Of a stretch of DNA of 64,000 bases, positions 8,783-16,498 are shown one piece after another (the stretch's first letter is position 1; each line of letters opens with the position of its first letter). The translations under genes and the position numbers were made by a program. The stretch comes from Polaromonas sp. CF318. GTDB lineage: Bacteria; Pseudomonadota; Gammaproteobacteria; Burkholderiales; Burkholderiaceae_C. Below the pieces are notes generated by a model. The model was not told the origin of the DNA, did no database searches, and saw nothing but the letters and a program-made list of their open reading frames with translations. The DNA is taken from positions 18,155 to 82,154 of the forward strand of contig NZ_AKIV01000043.1 in the NCBI RefSeq assembly GCF_000282655.1, given 5' to 3'.

Positions 8783-9906
8783 GCTTGCTGGCTTTCGGAG
8801 TTGCGCACGGCCATCGGCTGGCGCCGGATGCGCCGGGCGGGCCTGAGCACCCAGTTGAACTGCCGCTTGGACAGCCAGGCCAGGCCCAGCAGCAGCACGC
8901 CGCCGTGCAGGGCCAGCAGGAAGTTGCTGAAGCTGATGAGGCCCACAAAAATCCAGCTTTGCCCGAGGTTGACGAGGTTGTTGTAGACCACGAAGGTCAG
9001 CAGCACAAAAATCATGTTGCCGCTGCGCCCGCCGCGCGGGTTCACGCTGGCCAGGGCCACGGCCAGCACGACGAAGTTGATGGCTGCCAGCGCCAGCCCG
9101 ATGCGCCAGGCCAGTTCGCTGAGGTTGCCGCGCGTGGGCGCCTTGATGAGCGAGCGGGTGGACAGCAGCTTGGCTTCGGGTGCGTTTTCAGCGAGTGGAT
9201 TCGAGTCGCCGGTCTTGGTGCCGTATTCCTCGAAGTCGCTGATCTTGAGCGCCGGCTGGCCGATCACGTTTTCCAGGCGTTGCCCGTTCTCGAGCATGAG
9301 GAACTGGGCGTCGTTCAGCACCTCGATGCGGCCGGAACGCGCGGTGGTGATGGAGCTTTTGCCTTTTTCGGTGGCGGCGATGAACACATTGTTGCTGGCC
9401 CGCGCGCCCGCCAGTTCGCGGTCTATGAAGAACACCCGGTTGCCGCTGGAGGACTCCTGGAACTGGCCGGGGGCGATGCGGTCGATGTCGCCGCGTTGCT
9501 CGTAGCGGCTTTGCATGTCCTTGGTCTGCTGGTTGGTCCAGGGCCAGACAAACAGCGCCATCAGCGTGATCACCAGCAGCACCGGCCAGGAAAAACGGAA
9601 AAGCGGCCGCAGAAAACCGGCCAGCCCCTGGCCGCTGGTGAACCACACCACCATCTCGCTGTCGCGGTACATGCGCGAGAGGGTGCTGACCATGGCGATG
9701 AAGAGCGACAGCGTGAGGATGGTCGGCAGGCGGCCCAGCGCGGAGTAGGCCATGAAGAGCATCACGTCCTGCGGATTGATGAAACCGCGCGAGGCCTGGC
9801 CCAGCGTGCGGATCAGCACAATGGTCATCACGATGGTGACCAACACCACCAGCGTGGCCCCGAAACTGCGCGCCAGCTCTTTGCGAATCGAAGATTGGAA
9901 TAACAT
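8779..9906 (-). CDS. lptF: LPS export ABC transporter permease LptF
   Basis: 375 residues, partner of LptG in the lipopolysaccharide extractor. It starts MLFQSSIRKELARSFGATLVV, a classic LptF beginning in which the amphipathic helix runs straight into membrane segment 1. A periplasmic domain follows (about residues 135-270), then three C-terminal membrane helices. A basic tail (about residues 345-375) is rich in Arg. It is first in the lptF-lptG pair and divergent from pepA with only 66 bases between, an arrangement common to most beta- and gammaproteobacteria. Confidence 0.95.
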   Translation of the reverse strand: MLFQSSIRKELARSFGATLVVLVTIVMTIVLIRTLGQASRGFINPQDVMLFMAYSALGRLPTILTLSLFIAMVSTLSRMYRDSEMVVWFTSGQGLAGFLRPLFRFSWPVLLVITLMALFVWPWTNQQTKDMQSRYEQRGDIDRIAPGQFQESSSGNRVFFIDRELAGARASNNVFIAATEKGKSSITTARSGRIEVLNDAQFLMLENGQRLENVIGQPALKISDFEEYGTKTGDSNPLAENAPEAKLLSTRSLIKAPTRGNLSELAWRIGLALAAINFVVLAVALASVNPRGGRSGNMIFVLLTFVVYNNLVNLGQSWIFVGLISFSNFLLALHGGVLLLGLAWLSKRQFNWVLRPARRIRRQPMAVRNSESQQA

Positions 9907-9934
9907 TGACTGAAATATCTGCGTTTGTTTTATT
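9906..9934 (+). promoter_or_regulatory. Candidate sigma-70 promoter for pepA
   Basis: TTGACT at 9906-9911, a 17-base spacer, then TTTATT at 9929-9934, in the very AT-rich 66-base gap between lptF and pepA. The -35 overlaps the lptF start codon. The -35 matches five of six consensus bases and the -10 four of six. Confidence 0.45.
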
Positions 9935-9972
9935 TTTTGTTTTACTTTGGTTTAACCACCAGACCCTGAATT

Positions 9973-11517
9973 ATGGACTTTGAACTCAAAACACTGACCC
10001 GCGCCCGCATTTGCAGTGAAAAAACCGACGCACTGCTTGTGCTGGTCCCCCAGGGCGGGGGCGTCGGCAGCGACCCGCTTTCGGCGCTCACGGCGCTGGC
10101 CATCAAGTCCGGCGACTTCGAGGCCAAGCCGGGCAAGCTGCTGGCCGCCTACCGGGCACCCGGCATCGCCGCCACGCGCCTGGTGCTGGCGGGGGTGGGT
10201 GATGCCAGCCCCAAAAATATCCGCACGGCCGTGGGCGCGGCCCTGGGTGCCGTGAAGAACGGCAACACGCAGCGCCTGGTGCTGTGCCTGGACCTGCTGG
10301 ACGGGCTGCAGGCCGAGGCCGTTCGCGCCGCCGTGACGGCCTGTAGCGAAGTGGCTTACGTGTACACCACGACCAAATCCAAGGCCAGCCCTTCGAAGCT
10401 GCAGCGCGTGCTGCTGGCCGTGGGCGACGCCGCGAACGCCAAGGCGGCCAAGGCCGGCCTGGACAAGGGCGTGGCGCTGGTCAAAGGCCTGGAATTCGCC
10501 AAGGAATGGGCCAACCGGCCGTCCAACCACGCCACGCCGACCCTGCTGGCCGGCGCCGCCAGGGAGCTGGGCAAGCTGCGCAACATCAAGGTCGAGGTGC
10601 TGGGTCCCAAAGAGGTCGCCAAACTGGGCATGGGCTCCTTCATGGCCGTGGCCCAGGGCACGGCCGAGCCGCTGCGCTTCATCGTGCTGCGCTACGACGG
10701 CGCGGCCAGGTCTGCGGCGCCCGTGGTGCTGGTCGGCAAAGGCATCACTTTTGACACGGGCGGCATTTCCATCAAGCCCGCCGCCGAGATGGACGAGATG
10801 AAGTTCGACATGTGCGGCGCCGCGAGCGTGCTGGGCACCTTCCGGGCCCTGGCCGAACTGCAGCCCGCGCTCAATGTGGTGGGCCTGATCCCGGCCTGTG
10901 AAAACATGCCGGGCGGCCGCGCCATCAAGCCGGGCGACGTGGTCACCAGCATGAGCGGCCAGACCATAGAGATTCTGAATACCGACGCCGAGGGCCGCCT
11001 GGTGCTTTGCGATGCCTTGACCTACGCCGAGCGCTTCAAACCCAGGGCGGTGGTCGACATCGCCACGCTGACCGGCGCCTGCGTGATCGCGCTGGGCGGT
11101 GTGCGCAGCGGGATGTTCTCCACCGACGATGCCCTGGCCGAGGCGCTGGCGCAAGCCGGCGAATCGTCCATGGACCTGTGCTGGCGGATGCCGCTGGACG
11201 AGGACTACGCCGAAGGCCTGAAGACCAACTTTGCCGACGTCGCCAATGTGGCCGGCAGGGCCGGCGGCGCGATTACGGCCGCCAAGTTCCTCCAGCGCTT
11301 TGCGGCCAGCTTCCCCTGGGCGCACCTGGACATCGCCGGCACCGCCTGGAAAGGCGGCGCCGCCAAGGGGGCCACCGGCCGGCCCGTGCCGCTGCTGCTT
11401 GACTACCTGCTCGGCCAGGCGGCTGCGGCCAAGCCCAAGGCACCCGCCAAACCCAAGGCATCGGGCAAACCCAAGGCATCGGGCAAACCCAAGGCCGCCG
11501 CCAGAACACGGGCATGA
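9973..11517 (+). CDS. pepA: Leucyl aminopeptidase PepA (M17) with Lys/Pro/Ala-rich tail
   Basis: 514 residues. An N-terminal macro-like domain is followed by the M17 catalytic domain. Visible metal and catalytic motifs are LVGKGITFDTGGISIKP (Lys and Asp) and the signature NTDAEGRLVL (Asp, Glu and the bicarbonate-site Arg). It is a cytosolic two-zinc exopeptidase that removes N-terminal residues; in some bacteria PepA also binds DNA in site-specific recombination and pyrimidine control. The last 30 residues are a repetitive KPKASG tail encoded by an 18-base tandem repeat, which is not part of the normal fold. The stop overlaps the start of holC by four bases, so this is an operon. Confidence 0.96.
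   Translation: MDFELKTLTRARICSEKTDALLVLVPQGGGVGSDPLSALTALAIKSGDFEAKPGKLLAAYRAPGIAATRLVLAGVGDASPKNIRTAVGAALGAVKNGNTQRLVLCLDLLDGLQAEAVRAAVTACSEVAYVYTTTKSKASPSKLQRVLLAVGDAANAKAAKAGLDKGVALVKGLEFAKEWANRPSNHATPTLLAGAARELGKLRNIKVEVLGPKEVAKLGMGSFMAVAQGTAEPLRFIVLRYDGAARSAAPVVLVGKGITFDTGGISIKPAAEMDEMKFDMCGAASVLGTFRALAELQPALNVVGLIPACENMPGGRAIKPGDVVTSMSGQTIEILNTDAEGRLVLCDALTYAERFKPRAVVDIATLTGACVIALGGVRSGMFSTDDALAEALAQAGESSMDLCWRMPLDEDYAEGLKTNFADVANVAGRAGGAITAAKFLQRFAASFPWAHLDIAGTAWKGGAAKGATGRPVPLLLDYLLGQAAAAKPKAPAKPKASGKPKASGKPKAAARTRA
11431..11502 (+). repeat. 18-bp tandem repeat coding the PepA tail
   Basis: Four consecutive 18-base units starting at 11431, 11449, 11467 and 11485. The two central copies are identical and the outer two diverge. 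Each codes for six residues of the KPKASG type. Confidence 0.85.
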
Positions 11518-11951
11518 CCGAAATCGCTTTTCACTTCAACGTGCCCGACAAGCTGGCCTACAGCTGCCGGTTGCTACGAAAGGCTTACCTCAGCGGCGCG
11601 AGTGTGGTGGTGACGGGCGAGCCGGTGGTGTTGGCTGAGCTGGACCAGTTGATGTGGAGTTTTTCGCCGGCCGAGTTTGTGCCGCACTGCCGGGCCGGTT
11701 CGGCGCAAAGCACCTTGGCGGCCTCGCCCGTGGTGCTGGCCGAATCGCTGCAGGACTGCCCGCATTACGGCGTGCTGGTCAATCTGGGGCAGGGCATTCC
11801 GCCCGAGTTCGAGCGCTTTGAACGATTTATCGAAGTGGTGGCGCGTGAGGATGAAGACCGCCTCGCCGCGCGCAGCCGCTGGAAGCATTACACCGACAGG
11901 GGCTATGCGATGAAGCGGCATGACCTGGCCACGGCCGGGGAGGGCGCATGA
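11514..11951 (+). CDS. holC: DNA polymerase III chi subunit HolC
   Basis: 145 residues, the normal length. Chi links the clamp-loader complex to single-stranded DNA-binding protein. Recognisable are the N-terminal VPDKLAYSCRLLRKAYLSGASVVV and the later DCPHYGVLVNLGQGIPPEFERFERFIEVV, both conserved in HolC of Burkholderiales. It is translationally coupled to pepA upstream (four-base overlap) and to the next small gene downstream (four-base overlap). Confidence 0.93.
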   Translation: MTEIAFHFNVPDKLAYSCRLLRKAYLSGASVVVTGEPVVLAELDQLMWSFSPAEFVPHCRAGSAQSTLAASPVVLAESLQDCPHYGVLVNLGQGIPPEFERFERFIEVVAREDEDRLAARSRWKHYTDRGYAMKRHDLATAGEGA

Positions 11952-12301
11952 ACCGTCCGCCGCCCGCGCCGCCGCGCTTTGTGCCGACACTGACGGAAGT
12001 CGTGCGGCCCGTCGCCGCGCCCCTGCCGGCTTCGGGACCGGCCATCGCGGCACCCGCCTCGCCAGCGCAGCCGGCTGCGCTGGCGGCTTCACCGGACCTG
12101 CAGGAACAGATGGTGCAGCGCGTGCTGCAGCGTGTGGACCTGATGCTGGACCGGCGTCTGCGCGAGGTGGTGGGCCAGCTCATTCTTGAACAAACGCAAA
12201 GCCTGGCGCCGCGCCTTCGCGAGGAAATCGAGGACGTCGTTCGCCAGTCCGTGAGCCAGGCTTTCGCGAATGAAACCACGCCGCCTCCGGCCGGCGGATA
12301 G
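11948..12301 (+). CDS. Small unknown protein downstream of holC
   Basis: 117 residues. The first 45 are rich in Pro and Ala and look disordered. Residues 50-105 form one amphipathic helical stretch with many Arg, Glu, Gln and Leu (EQMVQRVLQRVDLMLDRRLRE), likely a coiled coil. There is no signal peptide or membrane segment. The ATG overlaps the holC stop by four bases, so it is almost surely translated. A homo-oligomeric coiled coil is a guess and no function can be given. A GC-rich inverted repeat without a good T-run lies about 20 bases past the stop and may end the pepA operon. Confidence 0.75.
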   Translation: MNRPPPAPPRFVPTLTEVVRPVAAPLPASGPAIAAPASPAQPAALAASPDLQEQMVQRVLQRVDLMLDRRLREVVGQLILEQTQSLAPRLREEIEDVVRQSVSQAFANETTPPPAGG

Positions 12302-12536
12302 GTCGCCCAGGTGACTGTTTGTGCCCGCGTATTTTGCACTCGCGGCGCTATCGCGGGCGCTGCTGAAACACCCTCTCACATAAGCCGGGCTGCTCCCCGG
12401 GTAAACCCCCTTATCAGAAATTAACCTAGGGACGTTGCTATGGTGCGGGCCCGGAAATTGCGTTATGTTCGGCCCCGTTGAGTAAAAAAATTCGTTCTCA
12501 ACCTTTAACGGTAATTTCCTAATCGGAGTGTTTTTT

Positions 12537-13667
12537 ATGCAAATGAAATTAAAACTGACAGTAGTGGCCGCCCTCGCTGCGGTGGCAGGTTTTTCTTCTG
12601 CCCAAGACGCAGTCGTCAAAATCGGTCACGTGGCGCCGCTGTCCGGCTCGCAGGCCCATTACGGCAAAGACAATGAGAACGGCGTGCGCATGGCCATCGA
12701 AGACCTGAACGCGCAAAACGTGGTCATCGGCGGCAAGAAGGTCAAGTTTGAAATTGTTGCTGAAGATGATGCTGCTGATCCAAAACAGGGCACGGCAGCC
12801 GCACAAAAACTGTGCGACTCCAAAGTCGCTGGCGTAGTCGGTCACCTGAATTCCGGTACGACGATTCCCGCTTCCAAGGTCTACAACGACTGCGGCATTC
12901 CCCACGTCACGGGCGCTGCAACCAACCCCAACCTGACCAAGCCAGGCTACAAAACCACCTACCGCATCATCGCCAACGACAACGCCCTGGGCGCTGGCCT
13001 GGCTTTCTATGCCGCCGACGCACTGAAGCTCAAGAAGGTCGCCATCATCGACGACCGTACCGCTTACGGCCAAGGCGTTGCTGAAGTGTTCAAGAAGACG
13101 GCCCTGGCCAAAGGCATGACCGTCGTTGACGAACAGTTCACGACCGACAAAGCCACCGACTTCATGGCCATCCTGACCGCGGTCAAGGCCAAGGCTCCTG
13201 ACGCCATCTTCTTCGGCGGCATGGACCCACAAGGCGGCCCCATGCTGCGCCAGATGGAACAGCTCGGCATGAGCAACGTCAAGTACTTCGGCGGTGACGG
13301 CATCTGCACGGCCGAACTGGCCAAGCTGGCAGCCGGCGCCAAGACCATCGGCAACGTGGTTTGCGCTGAAGGCGGCGCTTCCCTGGCAAAAATGCCCGGC
13401 GGCGAAGCCTGGAAAAAGCGTTACGACGCCAAGTACCCCAACCAGTTCCAGGTTTACAGCCCGTACACCTATGACGCGACTTTTGTCCTGGTTGACGCCA
13501 TGAAGCGCGCCGGTTCCTGGGATCCAAAGGTTTACACCCCTGAACTGATCAAGACCAACTTCAAGGGCGTGACCACCACGATCTCTTTTGAACCCAATGG
13601 CGAACTGAAGAACCCCGCCATCACCCTGTACGTCTACAAGGACGGCAAGAAGTCCGCTCTGAACTGA
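12537..13667 (+). CDS. Branched-chain amino acid ABC transporter binding protein (LivK type)
   Basis: 376 residues, periplasmic binding protein of peripla_BP_6 type. A signal peptide covers about residues 1-22 (lysines, then VVAALAAVAGFSSA, cleavage near AQD). Mature landmarks are IGHVAPLSGSQAHYGKDNENG and DAADPKQGTAAAQKL; later KVAIIDDRTAYGQGVAE marks the second lobe. GGAG lies eight bases before the ATG chosen, so a GTG nine bases upstream was rejected. Likely ligands are Leu, Ile, Val or related compounds. No livHMGF genes lie beside it, so it must work with a transporter coded elsewhere. A strong terminator follows directly, so it is a single-gene unit, as expected for an abundant binding protein. 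Confidence 0.92.
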   Translation: MQMKLKLTVVAALAAVAGFSSAQDAVVKIGHVAPLSGSQAHYGKDNENGVRMAIEDLNAQNVVIGGKKVKFEIVAEDDAADPKQGTAAAQKLCDSKVAGVVGHLNSGTTIPASKVYNDCGIPHVTGAATNPNLTKPGYKTTYRIIANDNALGAGLAFYAADALKLKKVAIIDDRTAYGQGVAEVFKKTALAKGMTVVDEQFTTDKATDFMAILTAVKAKAPDAIFFGGMDPQGGPMLRQMEQLGMSNVKYFGGDGICTAELAKLAAGAKTIGNVVCAEGGASLAKMPGGEAWKKRYDAKYPNQFQVYSPYTYDATFVLVDAMKRAGSWDPKVYTPELIKTNFKGVTTTISFEPNGELKNPAITLYVYKDGKKSALN

Positions 13668-13683
13668 TCGTTCACCGCGAACC

Positions 13684-13713
13684 AAAAAAGCCACCGCAAG
13701 GTGGCTTTTTTTT
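13684..13713 (+). terminator. Intrinsic terminator after livK-type gene
   Basis: Stem AGCCACC / GGTGGCT with a GCAA tetraloop, followed by eight Ts. It starts 17 bases after the stop codon. Confidence 0.92.
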
Positions 13714-13919
13714 GCCCGTTTTCCCGTGCGCCTTGCTGCTGCAGGCGGAGCAGGAAATCATGGAAACATTGTTCGCCAAAAGACAATGTCCTCCAACTCG
13801 TTGCGTTTGCCCGCCCAGAATGTTCCCAGGCAGGTTGTTGAACTTCCGGCAGGAAAAAGCCGGCGATGACCCGCCTGAAACGCACTCATTGGGTCAACCT
13901 TCTTCCTGGAGACATAAAA

Positions 13920-14309
13920 ATGGCTAAACCGCAAACACGCCTGGAAAGTCAGGCTGCACCCGGCGTCATGAGCGCCGCGGCCGACGAGGTCGTGGTACTC
14001 ACCGACATCCTGGGACGTAAACTGAAAATCAAGCCCATCGACATCCTTTACGAGAGCCAGCTCACCCGGATGTTCGGCACCGAGGCGGCAGCCAACCTGC
14101 CTTACATGATGGGTTTTGTGTATCCCGCCGCCTCCGTGTGCGAAATCGATGGGGTGGCTTATCCGCGCCCCACCAGCCAGCAGGAGGTCGACGAGGCGAT
14201 CCAGCGTCTTGGCCGTGAGGGTTTTGCCGCGTTCCTGCAGCACATGCAATCGGAAATGGAAAAGCTCAAGCAGGTGGCCGAAAGCGGCGCGGAGCCAAAA
14301 CCGGAATAG
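13920..14309 (+). CDS. Orphan protein resembling a phage tail assembly chaperone
   Basis: 129 residues, starting at the ATG at 13920 with GGAG about ten bases upstream. The core reads LTDILGRKLKIKPIDILYESQL, then an Ala-Ala-Asn-Leu-Pro-Tyr stretch, EIDGVAYPRPTSQQEVDEAI and LGREGFAAFLQHM. This order (short beta-like start, an EIDG-x-x-x-P-x-P loop, a helix, then LG-x-x-G) is what I recall from small tail-assembly chaperone-like proteins of siphophages and Mu-like phages. No other phage gene is present, and a tRNA-Ser lies about 80 bases further on. It may be a prophage remnant or a domesticated gene. Family assignment is tentative; that it is a real gene is more certain. Confidence 0.55.
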   Translation: MAKPQTRLESQAAPGVMSAAADEVVVLTDILGRKLKIKPIDILYESQLTRMFGTEAAANLPYMMGFVYPAASVCEIDGVAYPRPTSQQEVDEAIQRLGREGFAAFLQHMQSEMEKLKQVAESGAEPKPE

Positions 14310-14353
14310 ACCCAGGGCTTTGCAGTTGAGCCGGTATTCGGCGAAGCCAAATG

Positions 14354-14380
14354 AAAAACGGGGCGCGAGGCCCCGTTTTT
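14354..14380. terminator. Intrinsic terminator between phage-like gene and tRNA-Ser
   Basis: Stem AAAAACGGGGC / GCCCCGTTTTT with a five-base loop. The A-run and T-run on the two sides make it usable in both directions: for the plus-strand gene and for the minus-strand tRNA, whose 3' end is ten bases away. Confidence 0.85.
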
Positions 14381-14390
14381 ACTGACTCAT

Positions 14391-14480
14391 TGGCGGAAGA
14401 GGCGGGATTCGAACCCGCGGTAGGTTTAACCCTACGCACGCTTTCCAGGCGTGTGACTTAAACCACTCATCCACCCTTCC
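14391..14480 (-). tRNA. tRNA-Ser (anticodon GGA)
   Basis: Minus strand, 90 bases including an encoded CCA end. The acceptor stem pairs GGAAGGG with CTCTTCC (one G-T pair), discriminator base G. The anticodon stem CACGC/GCGTG closes the loop CTGGAAA, giving anticodon GGA for UCC and UCU codons. A long variable arm (GTAGG / CCTAC) is the class II mark of serine tRNA. The T arm has GGTTCGAATCC. tRNA genes are common integration sites, relevant to the phage-like neighbour. Confidence 0.97.
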
Positions 14481-14544
14481 GCGAAGCCTTTGATTATAGC
14501 AGTGCCTCGGCCTGCCGGCTGAAAACGCGCCACAAATGCGCGTG

Positions 14545-14919
14545 CTAATGCACGGCGCCCTGGAAACGATGTTTTTCCAGCTGGGCCATGGTGACGAATT
14601 CCAGTGCTTTGCTGTGGGTGGATTCCAGCACGACGGGCGGCGCCAGGCCGGCCTCCAGCGCCTCCCGCCAACGATTGGCGCACAGGCACCAGCGATCGCC
14701 CGGCTTGAGCCCGGCAAAACGGTGAGCCGGCCGCGGTGTGCTCAGGTCATTGCCGCGCAAGGCGGAAAATGCCAGGAATTCGGTGGTCACCCGCACGCAG
14801 ACCAGGTGGGAGCCGAGGTCCGAGGCGTCCGTGTTGCAGCAGCCGTCCCGGAAATAGCCGGTGAGCGGGTCGTAGGAGCAGGGCACAAGGTCCGTGCCCA
14901 GGACATTTTTTGCGGTCAT
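14545..14919 (-). CDS. DUF2237 family protein
   Basis: 124 residues, matching the full length of DUF2237. Conserved pieces are NVLGTDLVPCSYDPLTGYFRDGCCNT at the start, the CVRVTTEFLAFSALRGNDLSTPRP centre, and LKPGDRWCLCANRW towards the end. Function is unknown for the family; a cluster of Cys and Asp suggests metal or ligand binding, but this is speculation. It follows the SPFH gene by 25 bases on the same strand, so it is probably in the nfeD-SPFH transcript. Confidence 0.88.
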   Translation of the reverse strand: MTAKNVLGTDLVPCSYDPLTGYFRDGCCNTDASDLGSHLVCVRVTTEFLAFSALRGNDLSTPRPAHRFAGLKPGDRWCLCANRWREALEAGLAPPVVLESTHSKALEFVTMAQLEKHRFQGAVH

Positions 14920-14944
14920 GGCGTGTGTTCCCGGCAGGCCCGTG

Positions 14945-15862
14945 TCACGCCTTGTTGGCCTGCACCATTTTCATGGCCGAACCGATCAGGGCGCCGACTT
15001 CGGTCATGTTGCTGGGCACGATCAGGGTGGTGGTGGCGTCCTTGGCCACCTTGGAATAGGCGTCCACCGCCTGCTGGGCGACCTTGAGCTGCACGGCTTG
15101 CTCGCCGCCGGGCTGGCGGATGGCGGCCGCCACCATTTCGATGGCTTTCGCATTGGCATCGGCAACGGCCATGATGGCCGCCGCTTCGCCCTGGGCGTTG
15201 TTGATGGCGGCCAGTTTTTCGCCTTCGGAGCGGGCGATGAAGGCCTCGCGTTCACCGGTGGCGATGTTGATCTGTTCCTGGCGGCGGCCTTCCGATGCCG
15301 CGATCAGCGCGCGCTTTTCACGTTCGGCGGTGATCTGCGACTGCATGGCGTGCAGGATTTCCTTGGGCGGCGTCAAGTCCTTGATTTCATAGCGCAGGAC
15401 TTTCACGCCCCAGTTCAGCGCCGCTTCGTCGATGGCGGCCACGACCTGCGCATTGATGATGTCGCGCTCTTCAAAGGTTTTGTCGAGCTCCAGCTTGCCG
15501 ATGACGGAGCGCAGCGAGGTCTGGGCCAGCTGCGTGACGGCCACGATGTAGTTGGACGAGCCGTAGCTGGCGCGCATCGGGTCGGTCACCTGGAAGTACA
15601 GGATGCCGTCCACCTGCAGCTGGGTGTTGTCGCGCGTGATGCAAACCTGGCTGGGCACGTCCAGCGGGATTTCCTTGAGGCTGTGCTTGTAGGCGACGCG
15701 GTCGACAAAGGGAATCAGCCAGTTCAGGCCGGGAGTCAGGGTTCCCGCATATTTTCCCAGGCGTTCCTTGACCCAGGCGTTCTGCTGCGGTACGACCTTG
15801 ATGGCGCGGATGACAAAGATCATCGCGACGATAAAAACGATAAGTGCTACATAAGACGACAT
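14945..15862 (-). CDS. SPFH/band-7 (stomatin-like, QmcA) membrane protein
   Basis: 305 residues. One N-terminal membrane helix (residues 4-20) is followed by the SPFH domain beginning VVPQQNAWVKERLGKYAGTLTPGLNWLIPF, a strongly conserved stomatin signature. A long Ala/Glu/Arg-rich coiled coil follows (about residues 175-260). These proteins oligomerise into membrane microdomains and assist FtsH-type proteolysis or membrane repair. It lies directly after an NfeD gene, the usual pairing across bacteria, which supports the assignment. Confidence 0.93.
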   Translation of the reverse strand: MSSYVALIVFIVAMIFVIRAIKVVPQQNAWVKERLGKYAGTLTPGLNWLIPFVDRVAYKHSLKEIPLDVPSQVCITRDNTQLQVDGILYFQVTDPMRASYGSSNYIVAVTQLAQTSLRSVIGKLELDKTFEERDIINAQVVAAIDEAALNWGVKVLRYEIKDLTPPKEILHAMQSQITAEREKRALIAASEGRRQEQINIATGEREAFIARSEGEKLAAINNAQGEAAAIMAVADANAKAIEMVAAAIRQPGGEQAVQLKVAQQAVDAYSKVAKDATTTLIVPSNMTEVGALIGSAMKMVQANKA

Positions 15863-15872
15863 GGTGATTCCC

Positions 15873-16298
15873 TCAGATTTTTTCTACGACCAGTTTGCTG
15901 CCAATGACTTCCCGGATACGGTGCAGGCCCGCGGATGGCGCTGCGCCGCCCGCCTGCACGACCGCCCACTGCGCGCCGCGGTAGCGCACCAGCGCCGTGC
16001 CGTCGGCTTGCCAGTCGTCGACCTGCACGGTTTCGCCGACATCCATGTTGACGTCCGGATTGGTTCCGGGCGGCAGGGCTTCGGGCCCCCGGCTCCGGAC
16101 AAAATGGGCAATGCCGACGGTGGCCGAGCCCACCACGGCCGCGGTAACGAGCTGCACGGACGTTGAGGCGCCCAGGTGGGCGGCAATGGCCGCAGCCGCC
16201 AGCCCTATGGCCACCATCAGCAGGTAAAACGTTCCCGTCGCCAGCTCCACCGCGACCGCCACGCCGGCCAGCAGCCACCAGATCGTCGATTCACTCAT
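15873..16298 (-). CDS. NfeD-type membrane protein
   Basis: 141 residues, short NfeD class without the ClpP-like protease domain. Two to three hydrophobic segments cover residues 5-70, then comes an OB-fold-like C-terminal domain with DVGETVQVDDWQADGTALVRYRGAQW. NfeD proteins bind SPFH partners and are thought to modulate them; here the partner starts ten bases downstream. An eight-base inverted repeat and other palindromes lie in the 200-base upstream gap, but no convincing promoter was found. Confidence 0.9.
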   Translation of the reverse strand: MSESTIWWLLAGVAVAVELATGTFYLLMVAIGLAAAAIAAHLGASTSVQLVTAAVVGSATVGIAHFVRSRGPEALPPGTNPDVNMDVGETVQVDDWQADGTALVRYRGAQWAVVQAGGAAPSAGLHRIREVIGSKLVVEKI

Positions 16299-16423
16299 GC
16301 TTCCTCCTTTTGTCGGTCATCCGCTACATTTTGGGGCAATTAGACCCCAAGACAAGCGTAGCGCAACAATATGTCCTTACACTTCGCTGCTTGGAAAAAG
16401 CTTCACTCCCGCCGCTCGGGCTC

Positions 16424-16474
16424 AACCTGTCTATGCCTTTTGAGCGTTCCCCATGCCCTCCGACAGGTTCAGGG
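16424..16474. repeat. Inverted repeat with extragenic 13-mer
   Basis: Arms AACCTGTC (16424-16431) and GACAGGTT (16462-16469). The 13-mer GACAGGTTCAGGG recurs exactly at 33380. Both look like degenerate members of the extragenic palindrome family seen in many Burkholderiales (core resembling TTCGACAGGCTCAGG). The copy ends about 25 bases before the decarboxylase ATG. Confidence 0.6.
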
Positions 16475-16498
16475 CGCCCTTGAACTGCTCTCCCCGCC

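Noticed and set aside
12302..12536. Riboswitch or small RNA upstream of the livK-type gene
   Set aside because: There is a GC-rich inverted repeat followed by an AT-rich part, but no recognisable riboswitch core or terminator/antiterminator pair.
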